DNA of 42,333 nucleotides, from NCBI GenBank assembly GCA_002085155.1, contig NASX01000030.1:14939-57271 (forward strand). Reading direction: 5' to 3'. Origin of the DNA: Sorangiineae bacterium NIC37A_2 (GTDB lineage Bacteria; Myxococcota_A; Polyangia; Polyangiales; Polyangiaceae). Each line of letters opens with the position of its first letter. Position 1 is the first letter of the stretch. Of this stretch, positions 15,590-26,778 are shown piece by piece. The notes below the pieces were generated by a model that ran no database searches, was not told where the DNA came from, and saw nothing but the letters and a program-made list of their open reading frames with translations. Position numbers and translations under genes: made by a program.

Positions 15590-17415
15590 CCGAAGAGTCC
15601 CGAGAGCAGCAGCACGACCAGCGTTCCTAGCAGGCTTTGTGTGCCTGACTGGCGCAGGGCATGGCTCGGCCGATATTGGTTGTTGGTGCGGTTGGGATCG
15701 ATGAAGAGGGACCCTTCCGGATCCAGAGCGAGCTCGACCAAGGGCGAGTGATGATCGAAGGTCAGCTCGGTGCTACCGCGGAGCGAAACGATCTGATCTC
15801 TACCGTCGGCGAAGCGCGCCCGAGCCTGGATGGGCAGGGAGAGCGAACCCTCGAGCTCGACCCGAGCTCGGGTCTTGTAGCCGGATTCTGTCTGGTCGGA
15901 GGTGACGTTCGCAAGGCGATACCCAGCGGAGGCGCCTTCGAGGAGTGCGCGGAGATGGTCGACGGCTTCGGGGGAGAGACGCCCGGAAAGTGCCGCAAAA
16001 AAATCGGCTGTCGTCGGGTGTCCAAAGCGGTGCGCTTCGCTGTAGTCGCGGAGAGCAAGGTCAAACAGCTCGGGGCCATAAACCCGTCGGATCGTCTCGA
16101 GGGCGAGAACGGCGCGCGCGTAGATGGTCCGAGCGAGCTCTTCGAAGCTGCCGTATTCGGGGGCGGACAAGAGCGCGTTCGGCTTTTTCCCCCCGATACC
16201 CAAAAACCGCCACACGGCGGGCTCCGAGAGCTCGAGCACCGGGGAGCTCAACAGGCTACCGCTACCAAAAGTGCGCTCGAGGTAGCGGTATTCCGCGAGC
16301 GTCGCGAGGGACTCATCGAGCCAGGGTTCGCGGTACTCGTTGGATCCGAGCATGCCTTGAAACCACTGGTGGGAGAGCTCGTGAGCTGTGACGAGTTCGA
16401 GAGCGTGGGCCCCGAGCGCGATGGGCCAACCGAGGTCGCCGGTTGTGATGAATTGAGGATATTCCATGCCGCCGGCGGGAGCCGCGAATCGAGGCGGATG
16501 GACCACCGTGAGGGAAGGGTGGGGATAGGACCCGTAACGGGCACCGTTGTCGGAGAGGACCGCCGCGACCGTCGCGAAATAGCGGGGGAAAAGCCGTCTT
16601 TCACTTTCCGGCAGGAGGATCTTGACCTGGACATGGTCGACGGTCCGCTCTTCACTGACGAACCCAGGCCAGGCGGTGAAGGCGAAATCGTGCACCCGCG
16701 TTGCCCTGCTCAGATATACCTCGCGCCCGCCGCTCGCTTTCTGCCGGGTGAGTGATCCTGTGCTGCCGATCCGGTAGCTCTCTGGGACATTCAGCTCGAT
16801 CTGATAAGATCCAAAGTTGGCGGCGAACTCGGCGAGCGGGTGATAGCTGAAATGGTCAAACGCGCCTGAGGGCGAGAGCCGGGCCAGCTTGGGGTAGAAC
16901 GCAGAGACGAGGTGAAAGTCGCCGGCGTACCCGCTGCGTTCGACGATCTCCGGCAAGCGCGTCTCGAACTCAACGTCGAGCGTCATGCTCTGCCCGGGCG
17001 CAAGCGGGAGGGGCAGGGGCACCATGATGTCCGTGCGATCCTGGGGGTCTCCGGGCGAGTGAGGCGCAGCATTTTCCCAGAGGTTTTCCGGGCCATTTTC
17101 TCGCCAGACGAGCGAGTGGATCTCTGTCCTGCCCGGGCGTCCGAGGCTTCGGGCGCTGCGACTTCCAGTCGCGCCTGTGGGCAGAGGCCGGAGGAAAACC
17201 GTGCGCTCGTGCTCGAAGGCGTTCATGTAGAGATGGAACCAGAGCTCTTTGAGCTCGCGCTGGGTCGTGTTCCGAAAGGAGATCGCCGCCTGGCCCCTGA
17301 CCGCGTGCTCCTTCTCGTCGAGACGGAGCTCCATCGTGTAATCGACCGTTGGCCACGCGCCGAGCGTCGCTGCGAGCAAGGGAGCACTCAGCCAGCTCAC
17401 ATCTGCTCCGCCCAC
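15586..17415 (-). CDS. Exported M1-family zinc metallopeptidase
   Basis: The protein is 609 aa. The zinc site HELSHQW (His345, Glu346, His349) with the third ligand Glu368 in WLDESLA is the gluzincin pattern. GGMEYP (315-320) stands where aminopeptidase N has GAMEN and probably binds the substrate N-terminus. The N-terminal domain (WPTVDYTMELRLDEKEHAVRG) is the usual M1 beta saddle. The start region (VSWLSAPLLAATLGA) is a short signal-peptide-like stretch. The C-terminus ends in a hydrophobic tail (LLGTLVVLLLSGLFG) that could anchor it in a membrane. The long ERAP-type C-terminal domain is absent. It starts with a GTG, is coupled by ATGA to the downstream membrane protein, and follows the winged-module protein by 8 bp. 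Confidence 0.88.
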   Translation of the reverse strand: MGGADVSWLSAPLLAATLGAWPTVDYTMELRLDEKEHAVRGQAAISFRNTTQRELKELWFHLYMNAFEHERTVFLRPLPTGATGSRSARSLGRPGRTEIHSLVWRENGPENLWENAAPHSPGDPQDRTDIMVPLPLPLAPGQSMTLDVEFETRLPEIVERSGYAGDFHLVSAFYPKLARLSPSGAFDHFSYHPLAEFAANFGSYQIELNVPESYRIGSTGSLTRQKASGGREVYLSRATRVHDFAFTAWPGFVSEERTVDHVQVKILLPESERRLFPRYFATVAAVLSDNGARYGSYPHPSLTVVHPPRFAAPAGGMEYPQFITTGDLGWPIALGAHALELVTAHELSHQWFQGMLGSNEYREPWLDESLATLAEYRYLERTFGSGSLLSSPVLELSEPAVWRFLGIGGKKPNALLSAPEYGSFEELARTIYARAVLALETIRRVYGPELFDLALRDYSEAHRFGHPTTADFFAALSGRLSPEAVDHLRALLEGASAGYRLANVTSDQTESGYKTRARVELEGSLSLPIQARARFADGRDQIVSLRGSTELTFDHHSPLVELALDPEGSLFIDPNRTNNQYRPSHALRQSGTQSLLGTLVVLLLSGLFG

Positions 17416-17423
17416 GTCATGGG

Positions 17424-18431
17424 TTATCCGATCGTGATGACTTTTCGATCCAGAAGCTCACAGAGGATACGCATCGAATCGAGCCGACTCATGCCCGACA
17501 CGTCGAGAATTTCCTCGAGCGTAGAGAGGCCGTCGACCATTGAAAGCAAAAACCCGGCTCGGTGGTCGAGGGAGAGCCAGCGGAGCTGTTCGGGAGACAT
17601 GATGATGCGGGGAGGCTCGTCCAGGTTACTGAGACGGCTTCCGTACATGTCGAAAAGGACATCACGACATTTCTCCGCGAGGCTGGCCGCTTCTTTCTGA
17701 TCCGGACTCTTGCTCAGGATCCCCTCGGCGATGGCCAGGGCGCCGGAGAAATCCCCCATCGCGAAACGATCGCGCATTTCGAGCAGTGCTTCTCCATCTT
17801 CCGGTGGAGCGCTCGTGTAGCTCGGGAACTCGTAGCTCACCGCAGCGTGAGAGCGCGGCGTGATGGAGCGTGGGGGGCGCAAAGTTGCATCCAGCGCTGG
17901 CCCGTTCCAGGCTGCTGGGGAGGAGGGGGGCGGGAAGGACGCGGGCCTATCGCGAACGACGGGGCCGGAGGACGCCGGATCTTTCGGCATGCTCGGTGGA
18001 GCCGTGGGCATGGCGCTCGGGTGCAGCAAGGTGAAATCAGAGCCAGGTCCCTGGCTCAGTTCGCGCTGCAGGTCCCGCTCAAAGTCAGGATCAGGAGCTC
18101 GCGGGGGAGCGGGCGCGAGAGCTTCCGCTTCGCGGTCGAGGATCGCCGGTGGAATGCCCTCAAGACCTGCGTTTTCGCCTCCGAAGCCGTCGCCGAGGTC
18201 AATCGCAGCAGCCATGAGACGCCTTGCGAATTCGTCCCCCGGGACCTCGGGGATGGCCGTGACTCGATCGGCCGTATCCTCCCCACCAGCGGGCTGGTTG
18301 GATCGAACGATAACGTGGGTCGAGGTAGGGTAAACGACGGTCGGAGGCTCCTCGCCCCACTTGTAGTCGATATCGTCCAGATCCTCCGGAGGGAGGGCAG
18401 GGCGGGGAGGTCGAGAGCCCGGCGAGTTCAT
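17424..18431 (-). CDS. TPR-like protein with C-terminal winged module
   Basis: This 335-aa protein has a long, acidic and Pro-rich, probably disordered first half. A TPR-like helical pair follows at ~217-262 (EMRDRFAMGDFSGALAIAEG, then KSPDQKEAASLAEKCRDVLF). The C-terminal module (~273-335) is WLSLDHRAGFLLSMVDGLST, then LEEILDVSGMSRLDSMRILC and ELLDRKVITI, and looks like a winged helix. The same pattern occurs at the N-terminus of the J-domain protein two genes upstream. No enzyme motif is seen. The ATG at 18431 was chosen (a TTG two codons earlier is possible); it lies 23 bp after dnaK and 8 bp before the M1 gene. It is probably an adaptor or regulator; function unknown. Confidence 0.75.
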   Translation of the reverse strand: MNSPGSRPPRPALPPEDLDDIDYKWGEEPPTVVYPTSTHVIVRSNQPAGGEDTADRVTAIPEVPGDEFARRLMAAAIDLGDGFGGENAGLEGIPPAILDREAEALAPAPPRAPDPDFERDLQRELSQGPGSDFTLLHPSAMPTAPPSMPKDPASSGPVVRDRPASFPPPSSPAAWNGPALDATLRPPRSITPRSHAAVSYEFPSYTSAPPEDGEALLEMRDRFAMGDFSGALAIAEGILSKSPDQKEAASLAEKCRDVLFDMYGSRLSNLDEPPRIIMSPEQLRWLSLDHRAGFLLSMVDGLSTLEEILDVSGMSRLDSMRILCELLDRKVITIG

Positions 18432-18454
18432 CTCCAATCAGCCCGATTTTTGAT

Positions 18455-20278
<1,824 letters not shown>

Positions 20279-20497
20279 GTGATCCTTTTCTGCCTCCGCT
20301 GACTCTCGCTGGGAGCGTAGCATACCGGCGTTCCTTCAGTTTACGCCACAGCGCGACTGAAAATTGAGGGAGGCGAAAGTGCGCCCATTTCATGGCTCTC
20401 TCGAGCTTCGGGGGCTCTTTCGGGCGGGGTGCCCAGGCGCGACCCCGCTCACCATATGCTGGTCCCCCGTCCAGGTACTGGCGGGATCGGGAAGCAC

Positions 20498-22108
20498 TTA
20501 ACGAAGCTGTTTTTGAAGCGCTCGGGCCACTTCGTTGTCAGGCTCAAGCTCGAGGGCGCGCTGCACTTCACCCTGAGCGCTCGAGCGCATGCCGAGCTTT
20601 TCGTAGGCGCGCGCCAGGTCGAGGCGATATTCGACCTTCTTGCCGTTCGCGGCGACGGCTCGCCGCGCGAGCTCGGCGACCTTCTTGAGAGAGGCACCTT
20701 CCTTGGCCGCGCAGATTGCAGCTTCGCGGTAGTAACGGGCAGCGTCGGCGAGGAGTCCTGCGCTTTCCTTCCCGCGGGCGGCGCGTTCGTAAGAGCGGGC
20801 GGCGCGTTCGTAATAGCCGTCTCGCTGCTCGTATTGCGCCTGTTGTACGAACTTGTCGGCAAGCTCGCGATCGGCCTCGATCGAGGCTTGGGTGAGGGCG
20901 TCTCGGATCGCAACGTCGTCCGGCGCGAGCGAGGCCGCGATGCGGAGTGCGTTGACGTAGGAGGGGTAGTCCTTGCTCTCGCGGGCCGAGTTGGCCATTG
21001 AGACGTAATAGGCCGCCGCGCTTGCCTGGCTCTCGGCGCGAGCGTCGAAGCGATCTTTGAGCTCTCGAGCGACGCGCTCCCGGGTCGTCTCCGGATCGCT
21101 CGGCGGAAGTGACGACGGGTTCTCTGAGCGGCCCTCTCCGCTGCGAAACCCGAGTTTACGCGCAAGCAGCCTGCGCCCTGTAATCGGATCGGCGCTGATG
21201 CGCTCAGAGTTCACCTCGGAGGCGTGGGAAGGCGAGGGGATCGTCGGAACAGAGCCCGCGAGCTCAGCTGGCTCAAAGGCCGGAGCAGCGGGCGCTCTCG
21301 GAATCGACGGATTGTCGGAGGAGTCCGCGTCGCCGCTCCTCGGGGGTGCACCGGTCGGGGGCAACGAATCCCGGACCCCGTGGGTCTCCCGGCGGCTCGC
21401 GAGATACTGGTCGTACTCGGCGCGGGTCTTGGCGCGGCTGAGCGTGTCCTGCGCTTTGGTCAGGGCACTCGAAATTCTCTCGAGCTTCGAGCGGAAGATC
21501 CCGAGATTTTTTCCATAGAAGCGATCGGTGTGAAACTGTTGGATGAGTGTGAAGTAGGCGCGCTTGATCGCGGCTTTCTCGGCGTCCTCTGGCACACCTA
21601 AGAGTTCATAGTGTGTGGCCCGGGGGAGGAGTGCTTCCAGCTCCAAGATCTTCTCTTTGGTCGCTCGGTCGAGATCCGCCGGCTCATCGAGCAAGCTCAC
21701 ATCGTAAGCGGGAGCCCGGGGCTTGAGGTCGAGGATCGAATCTCGGGAGGCCGACGCAGGGTTCGCCGGCGGCGAGCTGGCCGATGAATGGGGCGGCGGC
21801 GCGCTGATAGAAGGGCTCGGATAGGGCGAGGCTCTTGGCGGACTCGGGGGAGCAGGGCTGGGGGGCGGTGGAGCGATAGCCGGCGGAGAACGGTACCCTT
21901 CGTGACGGAAGCTGACCGCTCCGAGGGACTCGAGCCGATCGAGGATCTCTTCGACGTCGCCTTCGCCGAGTCCAGTAGTGATGGCGATCTGGCTGACGCC
22001 AGCGAGTCCATCCAAGCGGCTCAGGACGAAGGCTTCCTTGGGACCGATGGGCAGGGTCCTCCAATCGAGGCCTGGCCTGGGTGTCGGGCGGCGGGGAGAC
22101 TCATCCAT
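20498..22108 (-). CDS. Winged module/J-domain/TPR hybrid with HTD motif
   Basis: This 536-aa protein has three parts. Residues ~14-68 are a winged-helix-like module (IGPKEAFVLSRLDGLAGVSQ, GLGEGDVEEILDRLESLGAV) like the C-terminus of the gene two positions downstream. A Pro/Ser-rich linker follows. Residues ~166-237 are a J-domain: HYELLGVPEDAEKAAIKRAY, FTLIQQFHTDRFYGKNLG, and AQDTLSRAKTRAEYDQYL. The loop that stimulates Hsp70 reads His193-Thr194-Asp195 where J-proteins have HPD. The last ~190 residues are TPR-like helices (YERAARSYERAARG, RLDLARAYEKLGM). No zinc fingers are present. The ATG at 22108 was chosen; a TTG at 22129 is possible. It is the first gene of the run and is the probable partner of the DnaK that follows 219 bp later. 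Confidence 0.85.
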   Translation of the reverse strand: MDESPRRPTPRPGLDWRTLPIGPKEAFVLSRLDGLAGVSQIAITTGLGEGDVEEILDRLESLGAVSFRHEGYRSPPAIAPPPPSPAPPSPPRASPYPSPSISAPPPHSSASSPPANPASASRDSILDLKPRAPAYDVSLLDEPADLDRATKEKILELEALLPRATHYELLGVPEDAEKAAIKRAYFTLIQQFHTDRFYGKNLGIFRSKLERISSALTKAQDTLSRAKTRAEYDQYLASRRETHGVRDSLPPTGAPPRSGDADSSDNPSIPRAPAAPAFEPAELAGSVPTIPSPSHASEVNSERISADPITGRRLLARKLGFRSGEGRSENPSSLPPSDPETTRERVARELKDRFDARAESQASAAAYYVSMANSARESKDYPSYVNALRIAASLAPDDVAIRDALTQASIEADRELADKFVQQAQYEQRDGYYERAARSYERAARGKESAGLLADAARYYREAAICAAKEGASLKKVAELARRAVAANGKKVEYRLDLARAYEKLGMRSSAQGEVQRALELEPDNEVARALQKQLR

Positions 22109-22280
22109 TTGACGTCGTACAAGGATCAATCAACTGGCAGCGGGCGGCAAATGCAACAGTTTCGCGTCATGCTGCCGGAAATGCGGGCTCCCCAAGAGCC
22201 CGCCTGCCTTGATGTCTGCGCGCGCCGGGCCCGAAAATGTCTCGTCGGGCCTTCCCGCCAGCGTCCGAGCCTGCCATGAG

Positions 22281-23012
22281 ATGGTCCGCATCATGCTCTC
22301 GGGCTCCCTTTTTGACAGACCCCGCGCGGTGACGCGCCTCCTCCTTGCACTTTGCATCGCGGACTTCGTCCTCATGTCCGTCGTCGACCGGAGGATACCT
22401 TTCGTGCTGTTCGGGGGGAGCGGCACGTTTGGCCCCCCCACGATCCGCTCGCTCGTCTTAGCGGGGGGCATTTTCAGTACACTTGTTGACCAGGAGCCCT
22501 ATCGTCTCCTGTCCGCGGTCTACGTACACCTGGGCCTCGACCATCTCGCGCTGAACATGGCGGCGCTTGTCTCGCTCGGTCGCAGCATCGAAGATCGCAT
22601 TGGTGGCGCTCGTCTCCTGCTCCTCTTTGTAGTGACAGGCATCCTCGGCTTTGCCGTGAGCCGCTTTTATTATGGCCAGGTGAGCCCCCCCACGGCAGGG
22701 GCGAGCGGGGCGCTGTTCGGCTTTGTCGGACACGATATCGGGGTCCTCCTCTCGCGCCGCGATCCTCGCGCGAAGGAGCTCATCCTCCAGCAGCTGGCCT
22801 ACGCCGTGGGGTTTGCGCTTCTGTTCAGCGTGAACAACGCGGCCCACGCGGGCGGGTTCCTGGCGGGGATCGTGCTCGGATACCTTTTCGAGATCGAGCG
22901 ACATCGACTCCGCCACGAGCCTCTGTTTCGTTCGGCGGCGCTCTTGTGCATTGCTCTTTCGATCTTGAGCGTCGTGCTTTCCGTCCGGTCCGTACTGAGC
23001 CTGAGCGCGTGA
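22281..23012 (+). CDS. Rhomboid-family intramembrane serine protease
   Basis: The 243-aa polytopic protein has the rhomboid catalytic motifs. Asn lies in HLALNMAAL, the nucleophile Ser in GASGALFGF, and His in NNAAHAGGFLAG. HLGLDH precedes the Asn, as is usual. About six to seven hydrophobic segments are present (ADFVLMSVV, LLLLFVVTGILGFAVS, QLAYAVGFALLF, GGFLAGIVLGYLF, AALLCIALSILSVVLSV). It cuts single-pass membrane proteins within the bilayer; the substrate is unknown. The ATG at 22281 was chosen; 22293 is also possible and neither has a clear SD. It is divergent from the J-domain gene and converges on the lipoprotein gene. Confidence 0.92.
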   Translation: MVRIMLSGSLFDRPRAVTRLLLALCIADFVLMSVVDRRIPFVLFGGSGTFGPPTIRSLVLAGGIFSTLVDQEPYRLLSAVYVHLGLDHLALNMAALVSLGRSIEDRIGGARLLLLFVVTGILGFAVSRFYYGQVSPPTAGASGALFGFVGHDIGVLLSRRDPRAKELILQQLAYAVGFALLFSVNNAAHAGGFLAGIVLGYLFEIERHRLRHEPLFRSAALLCIALSILSVVLSVRSVLSLSA

Positions 23013-23045
23013 AGTCTCTCTGAGAGCTGGCCGGTCGACCCAGAG

Positions 23046-24557
23046 CTACTCGGGGGCGGTTGCCCGAAACGCTCCGCGCAGGAGCGTGCCGTCCTTCTCG
23101 ACGGAGCCGATGTAGTTGCCCTGAAGCTCAAGGAGCGCTCCGCTCGGCGCGCTCTTCACCGTTCCACCGATCGCGATCTTCAGTGTCATGCGGGCACTGT
23201 CCGCCTCCGCCGTCTTGTCCCAGAGGTGTTCGAGGCCCTCTTCGCACAGAGAGAGCGCGCAGGCCTCATCGCAGCCGGGGTAGAGTTCACTCTTCGCGAA
23301 ACGAGAGGCGAGGCCGTCGCACGACAGCTTTTCCGAAAGGCGCCCGCGGCGGGTTGATGGATCTCTCGAACTGAGGGCCCTCGTGATGCCGGAGAGCCAG
23401 CGGACGGGCGCAAAGGTGATCTCACCGCTCAGAGCGAAGGAGTCTCCCGCGTCTGTTGTCATCGTCCATGGCGCGTCTGTTTCGAAGCCGGCTGCCTCTG
23501 CAAGGACGTTAGCCGCCGCGACGACGTTGAACTTCGCTGGCTCAGCGTGAGGCTCGAGGGTTCCGACGAGAGGAGGCCCTCCTTCAATGCTGAGGGCGGC
23601 TTGTGCGTATTCGTCTTCGAAGACGGCGTGGAGCCAGCCTTCGGCTCCGAGGAACTCGGCTACCGTGGCTTCGATGCGCTCCCGGTGTTCTGCCATCTTC
23701 CTGCGTTCTCTGGACGGAAGAACCTCGAGCATGGCCTCCACGAGGAGCGAGCTTTCGTCCTGGTCAGGCCCCATCGCTTCCAGTCGCTGTGCCACGAGCT
23801 GGCGGAGCCGGGCGATGAAGAGATGGTCCACTTCAGCAAAGGTCAAGACCGCGCCGAGCGCGCTGGAGGGAACGACCGGGAGGTCGGTGACGTTCACAGA
23901 AATCGGCCGCACGGTGTCGGCGACGAGCGTTGTTACGTCCAGGCACCCGGCGGCCAGATTGCCGGAGCGCACCACGATTGCGTATGCGGGGCCGACGGGG
24001 AGCGGACCCAGCGAGAGAGGGCTTGAACCGCGAGCGCTCGTCGGTCCTTTCGGGTAGTCGGGAATGAGGTTGGCGCAGAGAAGGTCGGGCCAGGCGGAAG
24101 CGACCCAGTCTTTGGGGTCACGGGTGCCGGTGTAAGCCGGCGTCACCAAAAGTGTCGCGAAACCCTGCCCTGAGACGGACACGGACCTCTCGGCAGTGGG
24201 TCCGTTTTTGATGGCAGCGCGGACGGTCAAGGCCCCCGGCGACTTGGGGGCCGTCAGGCTGACGTAAGCGGTGCCCTGCGCATCGGTTCGAGCCGACTCC
24301 GCTGACAGAAACGCCTCATTTTTTGCGTCACCGATGATGCCGAAAAGGACCCTGACCGAGCGCGCCGGTTTCACTTGGACGGCCAGAACGGCGGTGGCTC
24401 CCGGCTCGAGCTGCAGGGGCGTCTGGGGGAGGAACGTGAGGGTTTCCTCTTGGGGAACCTGGGTCCCGTCGTCGTCCGAGGCCCCTGGGACCTCGTCATA
24501 ACCACAGGCAGCGCCCAAAACAGCGAGGCAGAGCAGGAGGAGCGCGGGGCGCGTCAT
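23046..24557 (-). CDS. Large lipoprotein with Ig-like N-terminal domain
   Basis: The 503-aa protein has a lipoprotein signal (RPALLLLCLAVLGAAC, lipidated Cys18; Gly at -3 is slightly unusual). Residues ~40-130 look like a bacterial Ig-like domain (LQLEPGATAVLAVQVKPARS, TDAQGTAYVSLTAPKSPGAL). A middle helical part (~240-320) is rich in charged residues. Near the C-terminus several Cys (SCDGLA, PGCDEACALSLC) probably form disulphides, which fits export. No catalytic motif is recognised. It is probably an outer-membrane-associated surface protein of unknown role. It is divergent from the sigma-54 activator gene (134-bp gap). Confidence 0.75.
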   Translation of the reverse strand: MTRPALLLLCLAVLGAACGYDEVPGASDDDGTQVPQEETLTFLPQTPLQLEPGATAVLAVQVKPARSVRVLFGIIGDAKNEAFLSAESARTDAQGTAYVSLTAPKSPGALTVRAAIKNGPTAERSVSVSGQGFATLLVTPAYTGTRDPKDWVASAWPDLLCANLIPDYPKGPTSARGSSPLSLGPLPVGPAYAIVVRSGNLAAGCLDVTTLVADTVRPISVNVTDLPVVPSSALGAVLTFAEVDHLFIARLRQLVAQRLEAMGPDQDESSLLVEAMLEVLPSRERRKMAEHRERIEATVAEFLGAEGWLHAVFEDEYAQAALSIEGGPPLVGTLEPHAEPAKFNVVAAANVLAEAAGFETDAPWTMTTDAGDSFALSGEITFAPVRWLSGITRALSSRDPSTRRGRLSEKLSCDGLASRFAKSELYPGCDEACALSLCEEGLEHLWDKTAEADSARMTLKIAIGGTVKSAPSGALLELQGNYIGSVEKDGTLLRGAFRATAPE

Positions 24558-24691
24558 GGAGCCTTTCTGAGGCTAGCAGCCTGGGCGGGGCTTGACGACC
24601 CGACCTGGCCCTCAATTCGGCGGCTGAGGGCGCCCGGGGAGGCAGCGGTTTCGGAATTCGCTTCCCCGGGGGTAGCCTGTCCCTTCGGGAG

Positions 24692-26125
24692 ATGACTCTT
24701 CGCCCCAGCGAACCGCGGGTCCTCGTCGTCGACGATGAGCCCACCCTGCGCCAAACCCTAACGATTCTTTTGCGCCGAGCGGGCTTTGAACCGACCGTTT
24801 GCGCTGGATATTTCGAGGCGCTGGGCGCGATCCGCGACGCTCCGCGGCCCTATCCCGTTGTCCTTACGGACCTGGCCATGCCCGGGGGATCGGGTCTCGA
24901 CGTATTGGCCGCTGCGAAGGCGCGGAGCCCGCACACTCAGGTCGTTTTCATGACGGCCCACTCTTCCGTCGAGAGCGCTGTCGATGCGATGCGGGGTGGT
25001 GCCTATGATTTCGTGAAGAAGCCCTTCGACACGGGTGAGCTCGTGGTCGTGCTCACCAAGGCGCTCGAGAAGTTCGCGCTCACGACCGAGAACGCAGCGC
25101 TCCGGGCGCGCGTGCAGCACGACGAGGCTGCGCCGATCTTGGGGCGGAGCCCGGTCATGCGAAAGGTGATGGATCTGGTGCAGCGTGTGGCCCGCTCGCG
25201 TACCAGCGTCCTCATCACGGGCGAGAGCGGTACCGGCAAAGAACGCATCGCCCAGGCCGTCCATCGCGCCTCCGATCGAGCCGACCGGCCGTTCCTCGTC
25301 ATCAACTGTGGAGCGCTTCCGGAAAACTTGATGGAAAGTGAGCTTTTTGGTCACGAGAAGGGCGCGTTCACGGGAGCTTCGGAGCGGACCTTGGGGCTCT
25401 TTCGCGAAGCGGAGGGGGGGACCGTCTTCCTCGACGAGATCGGCGAGCTCCCGCTCCCTCTGCAGGTGAAGCTCCTGCGCGTACTCCAAGAAAGAAAGGT
25501 GCGTCCTGTCGGGTCGGCGAAGGAGGTTCCGGTGGATGTGCGGGTCATCGCCGCTACCAATCGACCCATTGAAGCCGACGTTGAGGCTGAGAAGTTCCGG
25601 AGCGATCTTTATTATCGCATCAATGTCGTGCGCATTGAACTCCCCCCGCTGCGCGAGCGGAGAGAGGACATCTTCGACTTGGTGGATTCGTTTCGAGAGA
25701 GGTTTGCGCTCGAGCTCGGCAAGGACGTGCGCGGCGTCACGCCGGACGCTCTGCGGGCCCTCTTGGCCTATGATTTTCCAGGAAACGTGCGCGAGCTCGA
25801 GAACATGATGGAGCGCGCGGTGACCCTGGCGGGCAGTACACAGCTCGGCCTGGGCGATTTCCCCGAGACGATCGGCGGCTGGGCGAGCGCGCCCGGGCCG
25901 GCCCTTTTGGAACTTCCCGAAGGCGGTTGCGACTTGGACGCAGTCCTCATGGAGGTCGAGCGGCGCCTCTTGACCGAGGCTCTCGAGCGCGCGGGTGGGA
26001 TTCGCACCCACGCCGCGAAGCTACTCGGGGTCAGCTTTCGCTCGTTCCGCTATCGACTATCGAAACATTCTCTCGATCCCGACGGCGGTTCCCTGGAGGA
26101 AGGCGACGCAGATGACGAGGCCTGA
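24692..26125 (+). CDS. NtrC-family sigma-54 response regulator, PilR-like
   Basis: The 477-aa protein has an N-terminal receiver (VLVVDDEP, phosphoacceptor Asp60 in VVLTDLAMPG, Thr88, Lys110) and a central AAA+ domain: Walker A GESGTGKE (177-184), the sigma-54 contact loop GAFTGA (224-229), Walker B GTVFLDEIGE and the arginine-finger region FRSDLYYRINV. A C-terminal Fis-type helix-turn-helix is present (IRTHAAKLLGVSFRSFRYRL). It activates promoters read by sigma-54 RNA polymerase after phosphorylation. Its place directly before two prepilin genes suggests control of pilins, as PilR does, but no PilS-type kinase is adjacent. A sigma-54-like promoter occurs elsewhere in the window (36.2 kb). 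Confidence 0.93.
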   Translation: MTLRPSEPRVLVVDDEPTLRQTLTILLRRAGFEPTVCAGYFEALGAIRDAPRPYPVVLTDLAMPGGSGLDVLAAAKARSPHTQVVFMTAHSSVESAVDAMRGGAYDFVKKPFDTGELVVVLTKALEKFALTTENAALRARVQHDEAAPILGRSPVMRKVMDLVQRVARSRTSVLITGESGTGKERIAQAVHRASDRADRPFLVINCGALPENLMESELFGHEKGAFTGASERTLGLFREAEGGTVFLDEIGELPLPLQVKLLRVLQERKVRPVGSAKEVPVDVRVIAATNRPIEADVEAEKFRSDLYYRINVVRIELPPLRERREDIFDLVDSFRERFALELGKDVRGVTPDALRALLAYDFPGNVRELENMMERAVTLAGSTQLGLGDFPETIGGWASAPGPALLELPEGGCDLDAVLMEVERRLLTEALERAGGIRTHAAKLLGVSFRSFRYRLSKHSLDPDGGSLEEGDADDEA

Positions 26126-26193
26126 GCTCGCCCCCAGTGCGAGGCCGGGAGCTAGGGCTCCCGCTCATAGAGCGGCCGTGCTATTTTCCTAGG

Positions 26194-26778
26194 GTGAATC
26201 TTTGCAGGTCCCATACGCGGCTCTCTCTGCCCAGCCGTAGCGGCGTGGGCGGAGCATGTCGGAACCGAGGATTCACGCTCACGGAGCTGATGGTCGTGAT
26301 CGTGCTCATCAGCGTCCTCGCTGCCCTCGCATATCCGTCGCTCCGCAAGCGCATTGAAGAAGCGCACGGACGAGAAGGAGTCGGCCAGATGCGCGCCATC
26401 GCTGGAGCCCAGGAGCGGTTTCGCTCCGAGCACATGATGTACCTGGACGTTTCGCCGAATAATACCCTTTACCCGAACCCGTCGCCGAACACGACCCGCT
26501 ACCATTTCCGTCAGCCCGCCCACGCCGACTACGCGCGCTGGGAAGTGCTCGCGCCGGAGATCAAAGTGCCAACGCCCTATTCGTTCCTTTCCCGTGCGGG
26601 GCTGGCCGGGGCCACTTTGCCGACCAACCCGATGGGGCTCGCGTGGCCGACCACGCTGCCAGGTGGCCCCTGGTATTATGTCTACGGCGTCGGCGATATC
26701 GACGGTGACGGAGTTCAGCAGAAGATGCTCGTTTCGAGCTTCGAACCTCAAGTGGTGCTCACGGGAGCCGGGGAGTGA
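26194..26778 (+). CDS. Type IV prepilin, PilA-like
   Basis: The processing site reads G|FTLTELMVVIVLISVLAALA, with Phe at +1, Glu at +5 and the long hydrophobic N-helix typical of type IV pilins. The globular part is of average length and contains LDVSPNNTLYPNPSPN, partly echoed in the next gene (LNVSTNINTYYPNASP). It ends GVGDIDGDGVQQKMLVSSF, a common feature of myxobacterial pilins. The start is unsure: a GTG at 26194 gives a 26-residue leader; GTG at 26137 and at 26245 (9-residue leader) are alternatives. None has a good SD. It overlaps the next gene at its stop codon. It could be the major pilin or a minor one. Confidence 0.85.
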   Translation: MNLCRSHTRLSLPSRSGVGGACRNRGFTLTELMVVIVLISVLAALAYPSLRKRIEEAHGREGVGQMRAIAGAQERFRSEHMMYLDVSPNNTLYPNPSPNTTRYHFRQPAHADYARWEVLAPEIKVPTPYSFLSRAGLAGATLPTNPMGLAWPTTLPGGPWYYVYGVGDIDGDGVQQKMLVSSFEPQVVLTGAGE

